Below, in pieces: positions 54,173 through 62,784 of a DNA stretch of 64,000 nt; position 1 is the stretch's first letter, and the number at the start of each line of letters is the position of its first letter. Source of the DNA: DATAES01 sp963721305 (lineage in GTDB: Bacteria; Actinomycetota; Acidimicrobiia; Acidimicrobiales; JACDCH01); NCBI GenBank assembly GCA_963721305.1, contig CAVRIR010000005.1, positions 868,001 through 932,000 on the forward strand, in the 5' to 3' direction. The position numbers and the translations under genes are program-made. Below the pieces are notes generated by a model. The model ran no database searches, was not told the origin of the DNA, and saw only the letters and a list, made by a program, of their open reading frames with translations.

Positions 54173-56704
54173 ATGAAGGCGCTGCGTAGCTTCACGGTCC
54201 GTCCGAGCATCCCAGCAGAGCTGAGCGCGCTCGAGACGCTCGCGATGAACCTGCGGTGGGCGTGGGACGCGCACACCCGCGACCTGTTCCGGTGGGTCGA
54301 TCCGGAGCAGTGGGATGCCAGCGTTCACGACCCCGTCAGACTGCTCGGGCTGGTCTCCCGCGATCGGCTCGAAGCGCTCGCCGCGGACCCCGGGTTCATG
54401 CAGTTCCTGGACGAGATGCACACCGAGCTGTCGGGCTACCTGTCCAAGCCTCGGTGGTTCCAAGCGCTCGAGGGGCCGAGAGCGCTGCGCTCCGTGGCGT
54501 ACTTCTCACCCGAGTTCGGCATCGCCGAGGCGCTGCCGCAGTACTCCGGCGGTCTCGGGGTCCTTGCCGGTGACCACCTGAAGGCGGCATCGGATCTGGG
54601 CGTGCCTCTCGTCGGTGTGGGGCTCTTCTACCGCCACGGGTACTTCCGCCAGCAGCTGTCGATCGACGGCTGGCAACAAGAGCGCTATCCGGACCTCGAT
54701 CCGTACGCGATGGCGTTGACCCCGGTGGACGGCGTGCGGGTCGAGGTCGAGATCGCGGGCAGCACGCTGCGCGCCGCGCTGTGGCGCGCCGATGTCGGCC
54801 GCGTTCCCTTGTACTTCCTCGACGCCGACATCGAGGAGAACCCCGACCATCTGCGGCAGGTCACCGACCGTCTGTACGGCGGTGATGTCGAGCACCGGCT
54901 GCGTCAGGAGATCCTGCTCGGCGTCGGCGGCGTGCGCGCGCTTCAGGCACTCGGAGTCGAGACGCAGGTGTTCCACACGAACGAGGGACACGCCGGTTTC
55001 CTCGGCCTCGAACGCATCCGGCAGGCGATCGTCGAGCACGGCCTCACGTACGAGCAGGCCATCGAAGCGGTGCGCGCCGGCAACATCTTCACCACGCACA
55101 CGCCGGTGCCGGCCGGCATCGATCGCTTCCCACGCGAGCTGATCGAGAAGTACTTCAGTGCATGGGCGAAGGAATGCGGTGTCTCGATCGACGAGCTCAT
55201 GGCGCTCGGCCATCGCCCGGGCGACACGGCCGACGAGCGATTCAACATGGCAGTGATGGGCCTGCGCCTCGCGGGCCGATCGAACGCGGTGTCGAAGCTC
55301 CATCGTGATGTGAGCCGCGAGATGTTCGCGGATCTGTGGCCCGACGTGCCCGAGGAGGAGACGCCGATCGCCGCGGTCACCAACGGCGTGCACGCGCTCA
55401 CGTGGGTCGGAGCAGAGATGGACGACCTGCTGTCTCGCTACGTCCTTCCCGAGTGGTCGAGCGCCGGCGCTGACCGATGGGTGCGCATCGACGAAGCACG
55501 GGACGACGAGGTGTGGCGGGCGAAGGAGCAGGGACGCGAACAGCTCGTCGCGTTCATCCGCCGCCGGCTGCGCGAGTCGTCGCTGGCGCGAGGCATGTCA
55601 CCGTCAGACGTCGTCTGGTGCGACGAGGTGCTCGACGGCAAGACGCTGACGATCTGCTTCGCCCGCCGGTTCGCCACGTACAAGCGGGCGACGTTGTTGC
55701 TGTCGCAGCCGGATCGCCTGCAAGCCATGTTGCTCGCCGGTGACCGTCCGGTGCAGTTCGTCTTCGCAGGCAAGGCGCACCCGGCTGACGAGAAGGGCAA
55801 GGAGATGATCCGCGAGATCGTCTCGTACGCGGCCGACCTCGGGATCCGTCACCGCTTCGTGTTCCTCGAGGACTACGACATCGCGGTCGCGCGGGCGCTC
55901 TACCAAGGGGCCGACGTGTGGCTGAACAACCCGCGGCGCCCGCAGGAGGCGTGCGGCACCTCGGGCATGAAGGCCGCCCTCAACGGCGCGCTGAACTGCT
56001 CGATCCTCGACGGTTGGTGGGACGAGCTGTTCAACGGCGAGAACGGCTGGGCCATCTCCTCGGCCGAGCAGATCGACGACGACGAGCGGCGCGACGAGGT
56101 CGAGGCGAACTCGTTGTTCGAGCTGCTGGAGCGCCAGATCGTCCCGCAGTTCTACGAACGCTGGGAGGGTCCCGTGCCTCGGCGATGGGTGCGACGGATC
56201 AAGGGCTCGTTGCGCTCGCTCGGCCCGGAGGTCATCGCGGCGCGCATGGTGCGCGACTACGTCGAGGACCTGTATGAACCGACCGCGACCCAGACCGACC
56301 GCTTGTCGAACGACAAGTTCCGTCCGGCGCAGGATCTCGCCGAGTGGAAGCAACGTGTCGTCGCGGCGTGGGACGGCGTCGAGGTGCTCTCGGTCGAGAC
56401 CGACGTCGCCGTCGCCAGCCTCGGTGCGGATCGCCCGGTCGAGGTCGAGGTCTCGCTCGGGTCGCTCGACGGCGCCGACGTGGCGGTGCAACTGCTGCAC
56501 GGCCCGGTCGGGCAGGCGGGCGAGCTCGAGCAGCCGACGGTCGTCACGATGTACGAGTCCGGCCCTGGCGCGTCCGCGAGCCGCCGGTACCGCGGTGAGT
56601 TCGCGTGCGGGCAGGCCGGCCGCTACGGGTTCACCGTGCGGGTGGTGCCGGCGCACGACCTGCTCACGTCGCCGGTCGAGCTGGGCCGGATCGCCTGGGC
56701 CTGA
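54173..56704 (+). CDS. glgP: alpha-glucan phosphorylase
   Basis: Phosphorolyses alpha-1,4-glucans to glucose-1-phosphate. The 843 residues are of the DUF3417-bearing short GlgP type: N-terminal LETLAMNLRWAWDAHTRDLF, YFSPEFGIAEALPQYSGGLGVLAGDHLK (in two family motifs), HTNEGHAGF, and the PLP region EACGTSGMKAALNGALN with the Lys. The ATG at 54173 has TAGCTT at 54158-54163 (-15 to -10). It is the catabolic counterpart of the GlgE operon, separated by mscR and an EAL relic. Confidence 0.94.
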   Translation: MKALRSFTVRPSIPAELSALETLAMNLRWAWDAHTRDLFRWVDPEQWDASVHDPVRLLGLVSRDRLEALAADPGFMQFLDEMHTELSGYLSKPRWFQALEGPRALRSVAYFSPEFGIAEALPQYSGGLGVLAGDHLKAASDLGVPLVGVGLFYRHGYFRQQLSIDGWQQERYPDLDPYAMALTPVDGVRVEVEIAGSTLRAALWRADVGRVPLYFLDADIEENPDHLRQVTDRLYGGDVEHRLRQEILLGVGGVRALQALGVETQVFHTNEGHAGFLGLERIRQAIVEHGLTYEQAIEAVRAGNIFTTHTPVPAGIDRFPRELIEKYFSAWAKECGVSIDELMALGHRPGDTADERFNMAVMGLRLAGRSNAVSKLHRDVSREMFADLWPDVPEEETPIAAVTNGVHALTWVGAEMDDLLSRYVLPEWSSAGADRWVRIDEARDDEVWRAKEQGREQLVAFIRRRLRESSLARGMSPSDVVWCDEVLDGKTLTICFARRFATYKRATLLLSQPDRLQAMLLAGDRPVQFVFAGKAHPADEKGKEMIREIVSYAADLGIRHRFVFLEDYDIAVARALYQGADVWLNNPRRPQEACGTSGMKAALNGALNCSILDGWWDELFNGENGWAISSAEQIDDDERRDEVEANSLFELLERQIVPQFYERWEGPVPRRWVRRIKGSLRSLGPEVIAARMVRDYVEDLYEPTATQTDRLSNDKFRPAQDLAEWKQRVVAAWDGVEVLSVETDVAVASLGADRPVEVEVSLGSLDGADVAVQLLHGPVGQAGELEQPTVVTMYESGPGASASRRYRGEFACGQAGRYGFTVRVVPAHDLLTSPVELGRIAWA

Positions 56705-56736
56705 TCAGTACAGCTGCCCGCTGATCAGCCGGGTGA

Positions 56737-57720
56737 TCAGCCGGGTGGTGGCGGGTACGCCGGGGGCGCCGCCGATGGAGGGGGCGGCGGTGACGGCGGC
56801 GGCTGCCAGGGTTGCTGCTGCGGGTGGCCAGGCTGCTGGTAACCGGGTTGCTGGTAACCGGGCTGCTGGTACTGCGGGTAGGCCTGCGGTTGGTAGCCCT
56901 GCGTCTGGTACGGCTGCGGTTGCGGCTGTTGCGGGAGTTGCGGGATCGAGGCCGCGGCGCGGCGCTGGCGTTCGGTCAACTGCCGCACCATGAGAAGTCC
57001 GAGGACGCCGGCGGCGGCGTACAGGAACATGCCGAACGCGGCTTCGCGGTCGGCTCGCGCGAAGTCCTGGATCTGCGAACGCGCGTTGAACAACGTGACC
57101 TGGTCCTCACTCGGACGCGAACTGCTTCCGGCGAGGAACACGCCGGCACCGACCGCGAAGACCACAGCCCAGGCGATGATGATGCCCGGCAACTTGCCGC
57201 GGTCGCGGGGCGCACCGGCAGGCAGATCCGGATCCGAAGCCTTGGCCGACTGGCTGATCTGGACGGCCGGCAAGACGTAATTGGCCAGCGGGATGAACCA
57301 TCCACCGATCGCCCAACCGGGACCGATCGACAGCGATCCGCGTATCGCTTCGGCGTTCTTGGCGTGCCGGAACTGCCAGAGGATGAACACCACGCCGGTC
57401 GCCACGAACGAGATGAAGAACAACGCGATGCCCGCGCCGACGCGCGAGTCGGCATCGCTCAGGTCCGTCAAGGCGGCCGCTCCGTTCACGAAGTCGTCCA
57501 CCGTGCTCGCCCGGCTCATCAAGAAGACGCCGGCGAGCGCGCCGAACGCTGCTGTCACCCCCAACAGCACGGAAGCCGCCGTCGCGAGGCCCTGGAGCGG
57601 TTGCATCGTCCGGGCCGGCCCCGACCCGTAGGGCTGGTAACCGCTCGAGCCGTACGACTGGTACACGGTCGCGGGATACGGCGCACCGGACCCGGGCTGA
57701 GGCGGCGGTTGGTAGCTCAC
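56737..57720 (-). CDS. DUF4328 membrane protein with Gln/Pro/Tyr-rich tail
   Basis: A 327-residue protein. A Pro/Tyr/Gly-rich first 38 residues precede about four TM helices with GWAIGGWFIPLANYVLP, the DUF4328 signature. A C-terminal tail from about 245 is made of short PGYQQ-type repeats and Pro runs. The tail could mediate protein contacts. The start is a GTG at 57720 with TACGTT at 57734-57729. The sequence after its stop carries TGATCAGCCGGG twice in tandem, up to the glgP end. Function unknown. Confidence 0.8.
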   Translation of the reverse strand: MSYQPPPQPGSGAPYPATVYQSYGSSGYQPYGSGPARTMQPLQGLATAASVLLGVTAAFGALAGVFLMSRASTVDDFVNGAAALTDLSDADSRVGAGIALFFISFVATGVVFILWQFRHAKNAEAIRGSLSIGPGWAIGGWFIPLANYVLPAVQISQSAKASDPDLPAGAPRDRGKLPGIIIAWAVVFAVGAGVFLAGSSSRPSEDQVTLFNARSQIQDFARADREAAFGMFLYAAAGVLGLLMVRQLTERQRRAAASIPQLPQQPQPQPYQTQGYQPQAYPQYQQPGYQQPGYQQPGHPQQQPWQPPPSPPPPPSAAPPAYPPPPG

Positions 57721-57760
57721 AGCGCGAGAACGTACAGGGGGACGGGGTTCGCCGCGAACG

Positions 57761-57777
57761 AGAACACGTTCTAGTGT
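57761..57777 (+). promoter_or_regulatory. inverted repeat AGAAC-AC-GTTCT overlapping a -10 box
   Basis: A perfect operator-like inverted repeat (57761-57772) shares its last T with TAGTGT (57772-57777), the -10 of the SDR gene at 57786. The AACnnGTT core resembles sites of TetR-type lipid regulators such as KstR (TnnAACnnGTTnnA, known), differing at the outer first base. Repression of the SDR-LLM pair is inferred. Confidence 0.45.
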
Positions 57778-57785
57778 GCTGCGCC

Positions 57786-58544
57786 GTGCAACGCTTCGAC
57801 GGGCGGGTCGCTCTCGTCACCGGTGGCGGTTCGGGCATCGGGCAGGCGACCGTGATCCGGCTGGCCGCGGAGGGCGCGACCGTCATGGCCGTCGACGTGG
57901 ACCGCGATGGGCTCGAAGCCACTGCCGAGATGGCCTCCAAAGTCGCTCCCGGCGCGAATGAAGTCACGACAACCGCCGGCGACGTGACGGATCGAGCGTT
58001 CGCGCCCGCGATCGTCGACGAGCTCGTCGCGCGGCACGGGCGCCTCGACGTGCTTGCGAACGTCGCCGGGATCCTCCGCACGTCGATCACGCACGAGTCG
58101 TCGCTCGACGACTGGGATCGAGTTCTCTCCGTGAACCTCACCGGCACGTTCCTGTGCTGCCGCGCGGCGATCCCGGCACTGCTCGACAGCGGCGGCAACA
58201 TCGTCAACGTCTCGTCCACCGCAGCGCTTGCCGGACAGCCGTGGGCGGCTGCGTACTCCGCCTCGAAGGGAGGCGTGCTCGCGCTGACCCGCACGATTGC
58301 AGTGGAGTACGGGCAGCAGGGCCTGCGGTGCAACGTCGTGTGTCCCGGGAACATCGACACGCCGATCACCCAGGACTTCGTGTTCCCCGAAGGCGTGAAC
58401 ACGAAGCTGATCCACCGCGTCATGGCGCTCGACGGTTCCCGCGGCCCCGAGACGGTTGCGGCCGCCATCGCCTTCCTCGCGTCCGACGACGCGGAGCACG
58501 TCAACGGCGAGCACCTGCGCGTCGACGGAGCGACCCTCTCGTGA
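57786..58544 (+). CDS. short-chain dehydrogenase/reductase
   Basis: A 252-residue classical SDR: ALVTGGGSGIGQAT, the NNAG-position motif reading NVAG (VLANVAGILR), catalytic Ser in VNVSSTAALAG, YSASKGGVLALT (Tyr/Lys), and VCPGNIDTPI. It oxidises or reduces an unknown alcohol/ketone. The start is a GTG at 57786 (TAGTGT box 8 nt upstream); the two in-frame codons before it lie inside the promoter. It overlaps the LLM gene in GTGA, giving a two-gene operon. Confidence 0.87.
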   Translation: MQRFDGRVALVTGGGSGIGQATVIRLAAEGATVMAVDVDRDGLEATAEMASKVAPGANEVTTTAGDVTDRAFAPAIVDELVARHGRLDVLANVAGILRTSITHESSLDDWDRVLSVNLTGTFLCCRAAIPALLDSGGNIVNVSSTAALAGQPWAAAYSASKGGVLALTRTIAVEYGQQGLRCNVVCPGNIDTPITQDFVFPEGVNTKLIHRVMALDGSRGPETVAAAIAFLASDDAEHVNGEHLRVDGATLS

Positions 58545-59404
58545 GGTTCGCGTACGCGGCGACCTGGATGGACCCTGCGCTGTACCTACCGATGGCGCGC
58601 GTCGCCGACGAAGCGGGCTGGTGGGCGTGCGCATGTTCCGAGCACCTCGCCAATCCCGAGGTGACGCGGTCCGAATACCCCTACACGTCGACAGGCGACC
58701 GGCGGTGGGAGCCGTTCACGCCTTGGCCTGATCCGGTCGTTTCGATCGCCTCGATGGCTGCCGTCACCGAGCGCCTCAACTTCTTCACCAACGTCTATGT
58801 CATGCCGTTGCGCAGCCCGTTCGCGGTTGCGAAGGCCTTCGGCACGCTGGCGGTGATGTCGGACAACCGAGTCGGGCTCGGTATCGGCATGGGGTGGATG
58901 GAAGAGGAATTCGAGCTGATGGAGCAGCCGTTCGCTCGCCGCGGCAAGCGGGGAGACGAGATGATCGACGTGCTCCACACGTTGTGGTCGGGCGGATGGG
59001 TCGAGCACCACGGCGAGTTCTACGACTTCGACAAGCTCGAGGTGAGCCCGGCGCCGACGCAGCAGATCCCGATCTTCGTAGGCGGCCTGTCCGAGGCCGC
59101 CCTGCGACGCGCGGCTCGCAACGACGGGTGGATCTCCGACCTCCAGTCGACGCCCGACCTGGCGGAAGCGTGCACGAAGTTGCGGCGCTACCGAGAAGAC
59201 GCCGGGCGCGCCGACCTTCCGTTCACGGTGATCGCTTCGGCCAACGACGCCGCCGACTACGACGGCTACAAGCGACTCGAGGACGCGGGGGTCGACGTGC
59301 TGCTCACGTGGCCGTGGGTCTTCTACACGGGATTCAAATCCGACGACCAACAGCGCCTCGACGGTGTGCGCCGCTTCGCGGACGACATCATCTCGAAGTT
59401 CTGA
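58541..59404 (+). CDS. LLM-class (probably F420-dependent) oxidoreductase
   Basis: A 287-residue TIM-barrel of the luciferase-like family: MRFAYAATWMD, CSEHLANPE, NVYVMPLRSPFAVAKAFGTL, GLGIGMGWMEEEFE, PIFVGGLSEAALRRAARNDGW. Actinobacterial members of this group usually use coenzyme F420; that cofactor is inferred. The GTG at 58541 overlaps the SDR stop. The pair may act on a common substrate. It is convergent with an EthD-like gene. Confidence 0.87.
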   Translation: MRFAYAATWMDPALYLPMARVADEAGWWACACSEHLANPEVTRSEYPYTSTGDRRWEPFTPWPDPVVSIASMAAVTERLNFFTNVYVMPLRSPFAVAKAFGTLAVMSDNRVGLGIGMGWMEEEFELMEQPFARRGKRGDEMIDVLHTLWSGGWVEHHGEFYDFDKLEVSPAPTQQIPIFVGGLSEAALRRAARNDGWISDLQSTPDLAEACTKLRRYREDAGRADLPFTVIASANDAADYDGYKRLEDAGVDVLLTWPWVFYTGFKSDDQQRLDGVRRFADDIISKF

Positions 59405-59422
59405 CGCGATCGCGTCCGACCG

Positions 59423-60148
59423 CTAGGTCGACAACGTGCGGAAGATGTACTCCGCCATCGGCGTGCATTGCAGCGTCGGCGTCTCGGCGAACGTGGCCAT
59501 GTGGTTGTTCACCCGGTCGATGTGCTCCTCGAGCTTCTTGTTGTCGCCGCCGGAGCCGAAGAACCGGTGGAAGTCGAGCATGTCCTCGGTGGTCGGCGTC
59601 GCCTCGTAGACGTACGAGCGGATCGCCGGTGCCGTCGCCGGATCGGTCACGGGGCGCACCACGGCGTTGCGCACGTACAGCCAGAGCGGATGGATCACGA
59701 AGCTGAGTGGGGTGTGCTCGCCGTGCCAGATGCGGAAGAAGTCCTCGTCGGGCAGGCCGTCCTTCTTGTCGAAGATCGTGGTGATGCTGATGCCCGGGCT
59801 GCGTTCGCCGTCCGGCCAAGTGCGCCGGGCGCCGTAGGCGAGAGGGATCGATTCGGTCACCAGCCAGCCGTGGGTCTCGGCCGCAGGCGTGTTGTTGATG
59901 ATCGCCTCGGCGGCCGCTCGGTCGTCGAGGGAGGCGAGCCAGATCGACACCGAGCCGCAGAGCAGGTTGCCGGTTCCGGGCTGCGCGCCCACCCGAAGGA
60001 TCGACCCCACAGGCTCCTCGACCAGCACCCGGACGCCATGCGCCTCGGTCTCGAGCAGCGCGGGGCCGATCTCGTCCACCAGGGCGCGCTCGATGGGCTC
60101 GAGGTCCTGATCGGGCGTGCGCCAGAGGGCGTAGCAGAGCTTCTCCAC
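59423..60148 (-). CDS. EthD-like dimeric alpha/beta-barrel protein
   Basis: A 241-residue protein of unknown function. The C-terminal half contains DEDFFRIWHGEHTPLSF and LWLYVRNAVVRPVTD, reminiscent of EthD/dimeric ferredoxin-like-fold proteins. The N-terminal half (CYALWRTPDQD, ERALVDEIGPALLE) looks like a second copy of the fold. The GTG at 60148 is set by TACGTT (60162-60157) at -14 to -9; the longer open frame upstream is antisense to the PASTA gene and was rejected. Confidence 0.65.
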   Translation of the reverse strand: MEKLCYALWRTPDQDLEPIERALVDEIGPALLETEAHGVRVLVEEPVGSILRVGAQPGTGNLLCGSVSIWLASLDDRAAAEAIINNTPAAETHGWLVTESIPLAYGARRTWPDGERSPGISITTIFDKKDGLPDEDFFRIWHGEHTPLSFVIHPLWLYVRNAVVRPVTDPATAPAIRSYVYEATPTTEDMLDFHRFFGSGGDNKKLEEHIDRVNNHMATFAETPTLQCTPMAEYIFRTLST

Positions 60149-60251
60149 GGCGGGGAAACGTAGCCTGGGACAACCCTGGCGCCGACCACCCGCCGCGGTT
60201 GTGGGGGGCTGCGGGACGCTGACCTTCCGGGACGGCGTACCATCGCCGCCC

Positions 60252-60854
60252 GTGAGCGACACCGAACCGGATGGCGACGCAGTACCTGGGGATGCGGACC
60301 CGCACGCGGCCGACCCGGGCGAGACCTCCCTGAACGAGACGACAGAGCAATCGCCGGTCGAGGGCGAGCCGGCAGCGGCAGGCGAGCCGGCAGCCGCAGG
60401 CGGCGAGCCGCCGGACGGCAAGCCGCCGAAGAGCGGCGGCGTCCGCTCGTGGGGCAAGGGCTACGAGGGGCCCCTGGCCATCGCGGCGCTCGTCGTCGCC
60501 GTGGTCGCCCTGATCGTGGGCGGCGCTGGTCTGTACGAGGCCCGGCACAAGTCCACCACGAAGACGACGAAGACCACGACCACGACCACCACGAAGCCGG
60601 CGGCCACAGGGAGCACGGCGCCGAAGGCTTCGTCGTCAGGAGCACCGGGCGCCGAGGTCACCGTCCCCGACGTGACGAACACGGACGGGGTCAAGGCGGC
60701 GGTGAAGCTGAAGAACCTCAAGCTGACCAGCGATACCAACGGAGAGAACTCGCCCACGGTGGCGAAGGGCGTCGTGATCTCGCAGGATCCGGCGGCCGGC
60801 ACCAAGGTCCCCGACGGCACCCTGGTCCACCTGACGATCAGCAACGGGCCGTAG
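60252..60854 (+). CDS. membrane-anchored single-PASTA-domain protein
   Basis: The 200 residues have an acidic Ala/Gly/Pro-rich cytosolic N-terminus (1-70), one TM helix (about 75-95), a Thr/Lys linker with a Thr run, and one PASTA domain (about 138-200: VTVPDVTNTDGVKAAVKL, ISQDPAAGTKVPDGT, LVHLTISNGP). It has no kinase domain. It could share ligands with the PASTA kinase at 25362. The GTG at 60252 has TACCAT at 60238-60243 (-14 to -9). It is divergent from the EthD-like gene (103 bp). Confidence 0.82.
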   Translation: MSDTEPDGDAVPGDADPHAADPGETSLNETTEQSPVEGEPAAAGEPAAAGGEPPDGKPPKSGGVRSWGKGYEGPLAIAALVVAVVALIVGGAGLYEARHKSTTKTTKTTTTTTTKPAATGSTAPKASSSGAPGAEVTVPDVTNTDGVKAAVKLKNLKLTSDTNGENSPTVAKGVVISQDPAAGTKVPDGTLVHLTISNGP

Positions 60855-60907
60855 CGCGAGCCGTTTCTCGATCGCAGGAAAGGCCGCACGCGTGGCCAGA
60901 TGCGGCG

Positions 60908-61375
60908 CTACGCCGAGCCGGTGACCAGCTCGTCGATCCGCTCGAGCGTTGCCGCCATGTGCTTGCGACTCTGGTTCGCGCCGAGCCGGACGACGGGTTT
61001 CGTGAACGACGACTCCTTGCGGACGTCCCACGACTCCCGAACGAGCGTCCCGCCTTCAACGGGCTCGAGCTCATAGCGCCAGATCCGGCCGCCGAAGTGG
61101 CTGCCGATGGATCCCGGACCGCGCGTCTGCCACGCAACAAGCCGGTTCTCCTCGTACTCGATCACGGTGCTGACCATCGAGTACCGCACGCCGATCTTCA
61201 TCGACATGCCGAACGTGGTCCCCAGCTCGAGCTTCTCCGGCTCGCCCTTCGGGTCGCGCACGGATCCCGACCCGTCGATGTCGCGGTGGCGGGCGGGGTG
61301 GACCAGCAACTCGAAGATCGGCTCGGGCGGCGCGGCGATGAGCCTCTCGACGGTGACGACATCCTCGGCAGTCAT
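60908..61375 (-). CDS. SRPBCC (polyketide cyclase/dehydrase-like) protein
   Basis: A 155-residue START-like fold: VERLIAAPPEPIFELLVHPARHRDIDGSG at the N-terminus (typical family opening; quoted as VERLIAAPPEPIFEL and HPARHRDIDGSG), FGMSMKIGVRYSM, and a C-terminal long helix (HMAATLERIDELV). It binds a hydrophobic ligand, identity unknown. The start is the ATG at 61375. It is divergent from a VOC gene (66 bp). Confidence 0.8.
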   Translation of the reverse strand: MTAEDVVTVERLIAAPPEPIFELLVHPARHRDIDGSGSVRDPKGEPEKLELGTTFGMSMKIGVRYSMVSTVIEYEENRLVAWQTRGPGSIGSHFGGRIWRYELEPVEGGTLVRESWDVRKESSFTKPVVRLGANQSRKHMAATLERIDELVTGSA

Positions 61376-61441
61376 GGCCGCGAAGCATGGCATGTCATGG
61401 GAGATCGAGCGTCCGATCGCAGCATGCCGTACCGTCGCCGC

Positions 61442-61825
61442 GTGCGGGTCTTCCGGATCGCCATCCCCACCGACCGACTCGCCCAGTCGCGGGTGTTCTA
61501 CGAGCGAGTGCTCGGCATCGACGCCGACGACACCGTGCCGAGTCGCTTGTACTTCCACTGCGACGACGTCATCCTCGCCCTGATCGACTGGACGGTGGAG
61601 GAGCGGCGCGGCTTCAACCCGTTGCCCGACAACGTCTATCTCGCTACGGACGAGCTCGACGCGGTGTACGAGCGGGCCGTCGACGCCGGGGCGCCGATCA
61701 CGTCACCGATCGAGGAGCGCGGTTGGGGCGAGCGATCGTTCTACTGCCTGGATCTCGACGGCAACATGCTGTGCTTCGTCGACGACACGACCCTGTTCCT
61801 GGGCCGTGGCGCGGCCTGGACGTAA
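61442..61825 (+). CDS. VOC/glyoxalase-superfamily protein
   Basis: A 127-residue single VOC module pair: RVFRIAIPTDRLAQSRVFYE, VLGIDADD, DNVYLATDELDAVYERAVDAG, SFYCLDLDGNMLCFVD (metal Glu/His positions partly replaced). The GTG at 61442 is preferred to the ATG at 61424 because TACCGT (61430-61435) sits at -12 to -7 of the GTG and the first residues then match the family. Substrate unknown. Confidence 0.8.
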   Translation: MRVFRIAIPTDRLAQSRVFYERVLGIDADDTVPSRLYFHCDDVILALIDWTVEERRGFNPLPDNVYLATDELDAVYERAVDAGAPITSPIEERGWGERSFYCLDLDGNMLCFVDDTTLFLGRGAAWT

Positions 61826-61840
61826 GCGCCCGTCGCCATC

Positions 61841-62614
61841 TCAGCGGCCGCGGAACGTCGCTTTGCCGGGACCGTGTTCGAGGAACGCGGCGACCCCCGT
61901 GCGAGCGTCGTCGGTGGCGAACACCTCGGCAAAGAGTTGCTGCTCGAGGTCGAGCCCGTCTGCGAGCGGGCCGTCGAGCCCACGGTCGATCGCCTGCTTC
62001 GCCAGGCCGTGTGCGACCACGGGCCCGGCTGCGAACTCGGCGGCTCGCGCCACGGCGCGGTCGAACAACTCATCTGGCTCGATCACTTCGTCGACGAGTC
62101 CGATGCGCAGCGCCTCGTCGGCGTCCACCTGGCGGCCCGTGAGGATCATGTCCTTGGCCCGGCCGGCGCCGACGAGACGGGCAAGTCGTTGCGTGCCGCC
62201 GCCACCGGGGATGATCCCGAGGAGGATCTCCGGCTGGCCGAAACGCGCTCGCGTCGAAGCGATGCGGAAGTCGCACGCGAGTGCGACCTCGCAGCCACCA
62301 CCGAGGGCGTAGCCACTCACCGCGGCGATGGTGACGCGGGGAACCTCGGCCAGCGCCCGCAGCGCACGCAGGAACAGCCCGCCGATGCGCGCTGCTTCTG
62401 CCGGACCGCCGAACTCGCTGATGTCCGCGCCGGCGGCGAACACCTTGTCGCCCCCGGTCACGACGACCGCGCCCGGCGGGTCGTCCGTCAACGCCTTCGC
62501 CGCCGACTCGAGCTGCGTGAGCACCTCGCTCGACAGCGCGTTGACCTTGGGATTGTCCAATCGCACGATGGCGACCCCATCGTCGCGACGCTCGACGTGC
62601 ACGACCTCACTCAT
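61841..62614 (-). CDS. enoyl-CoA hydratase/isomerase
   Basis: A 257-residue crotonase-fold enzyme: VFAAGADISEF (oxyanion loop), AAVSGYALGGGCEVALACDFRIA (second oxyanion motif, quoted as AVSGYALGGGCEVALACD), FGQPEILLGIIPGGGGTQRL with Glu at the catalytic position. It hydrates 2-enoyl-CoA in beta-oxidation. The ATG at 62614 has TAGGGT at 62629-62624. Upstream lies a structured intergenic region and meaB. It fits a propionyl/fatty-acid catabolic neighbourhood. Confidence 0.9.
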   Translation of the reverse strand: MSEVVHVERRDDGVAIVRLDNPKVNALSSEVLTQLESAAKALTDDPPGAVVVTGGDKVFAAGADISEFGGPAEAARIGGLFLRALRALAEVPRVTIAAVSGYALGGGCEVALACDFRIASTRARFGQPEILLGIIPGGGGTQRLARLVGAGRAKDMILTGRQVDADEALRIGLVDEVIEPDELFDRAVARAAEFAAGPVVAHGLAKQAIDRGLDGPLADGLDLEQQLFAEVFATDDARTGVAAFLEHGPGKATFRGR

Positions 62615-62632
62615 GGCTTCGGGACCCTAGTG

Positions 62633-62784
62633 CTGCGTCGCTCGGCTGACGTGGGGTGATCGGCGAGTCGTCGGCGTCGCTCGCAAGGACGCCGACGAGG
62701 GCAAGTGTCGTAGCCACTTGACGAGGAGAAGGACGCAGTCGAGCGGCGGCGACGGCCGGCGATACGCCTTGTCAGCTGAGCGAC
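62633..62784. repeat. cluster of inverted repeats between meaB and enoyl-CoA hydratase
   Basis: The outer pair GTCGCTCGGCTGAC (62637-62650) and GTCAGCTGAGCGAC (62771-62784) is complementary with one mismatch; the right arm includes the last codons and stop of meaB. Inside are CGTCGGCGTC/GACGCCGACG (62669-62678 and 62688-62697, perfect) and CAAGTG/CACTTG (62702-62707 and 62715-62720). No ORF is supported in 62630-62771. Use as terminator or regulatory RNA is open. Confidence 0.6.

Noticed and set aside
56700..56740. TGATCAG repeated three times between glgP and the DUF4328 gene as a regulatory site
   Set aside because: It lies between two convergent stop codons and is partly explained by the glgP stop and the Pro-Gly coding tail; a small local duplication is enough.
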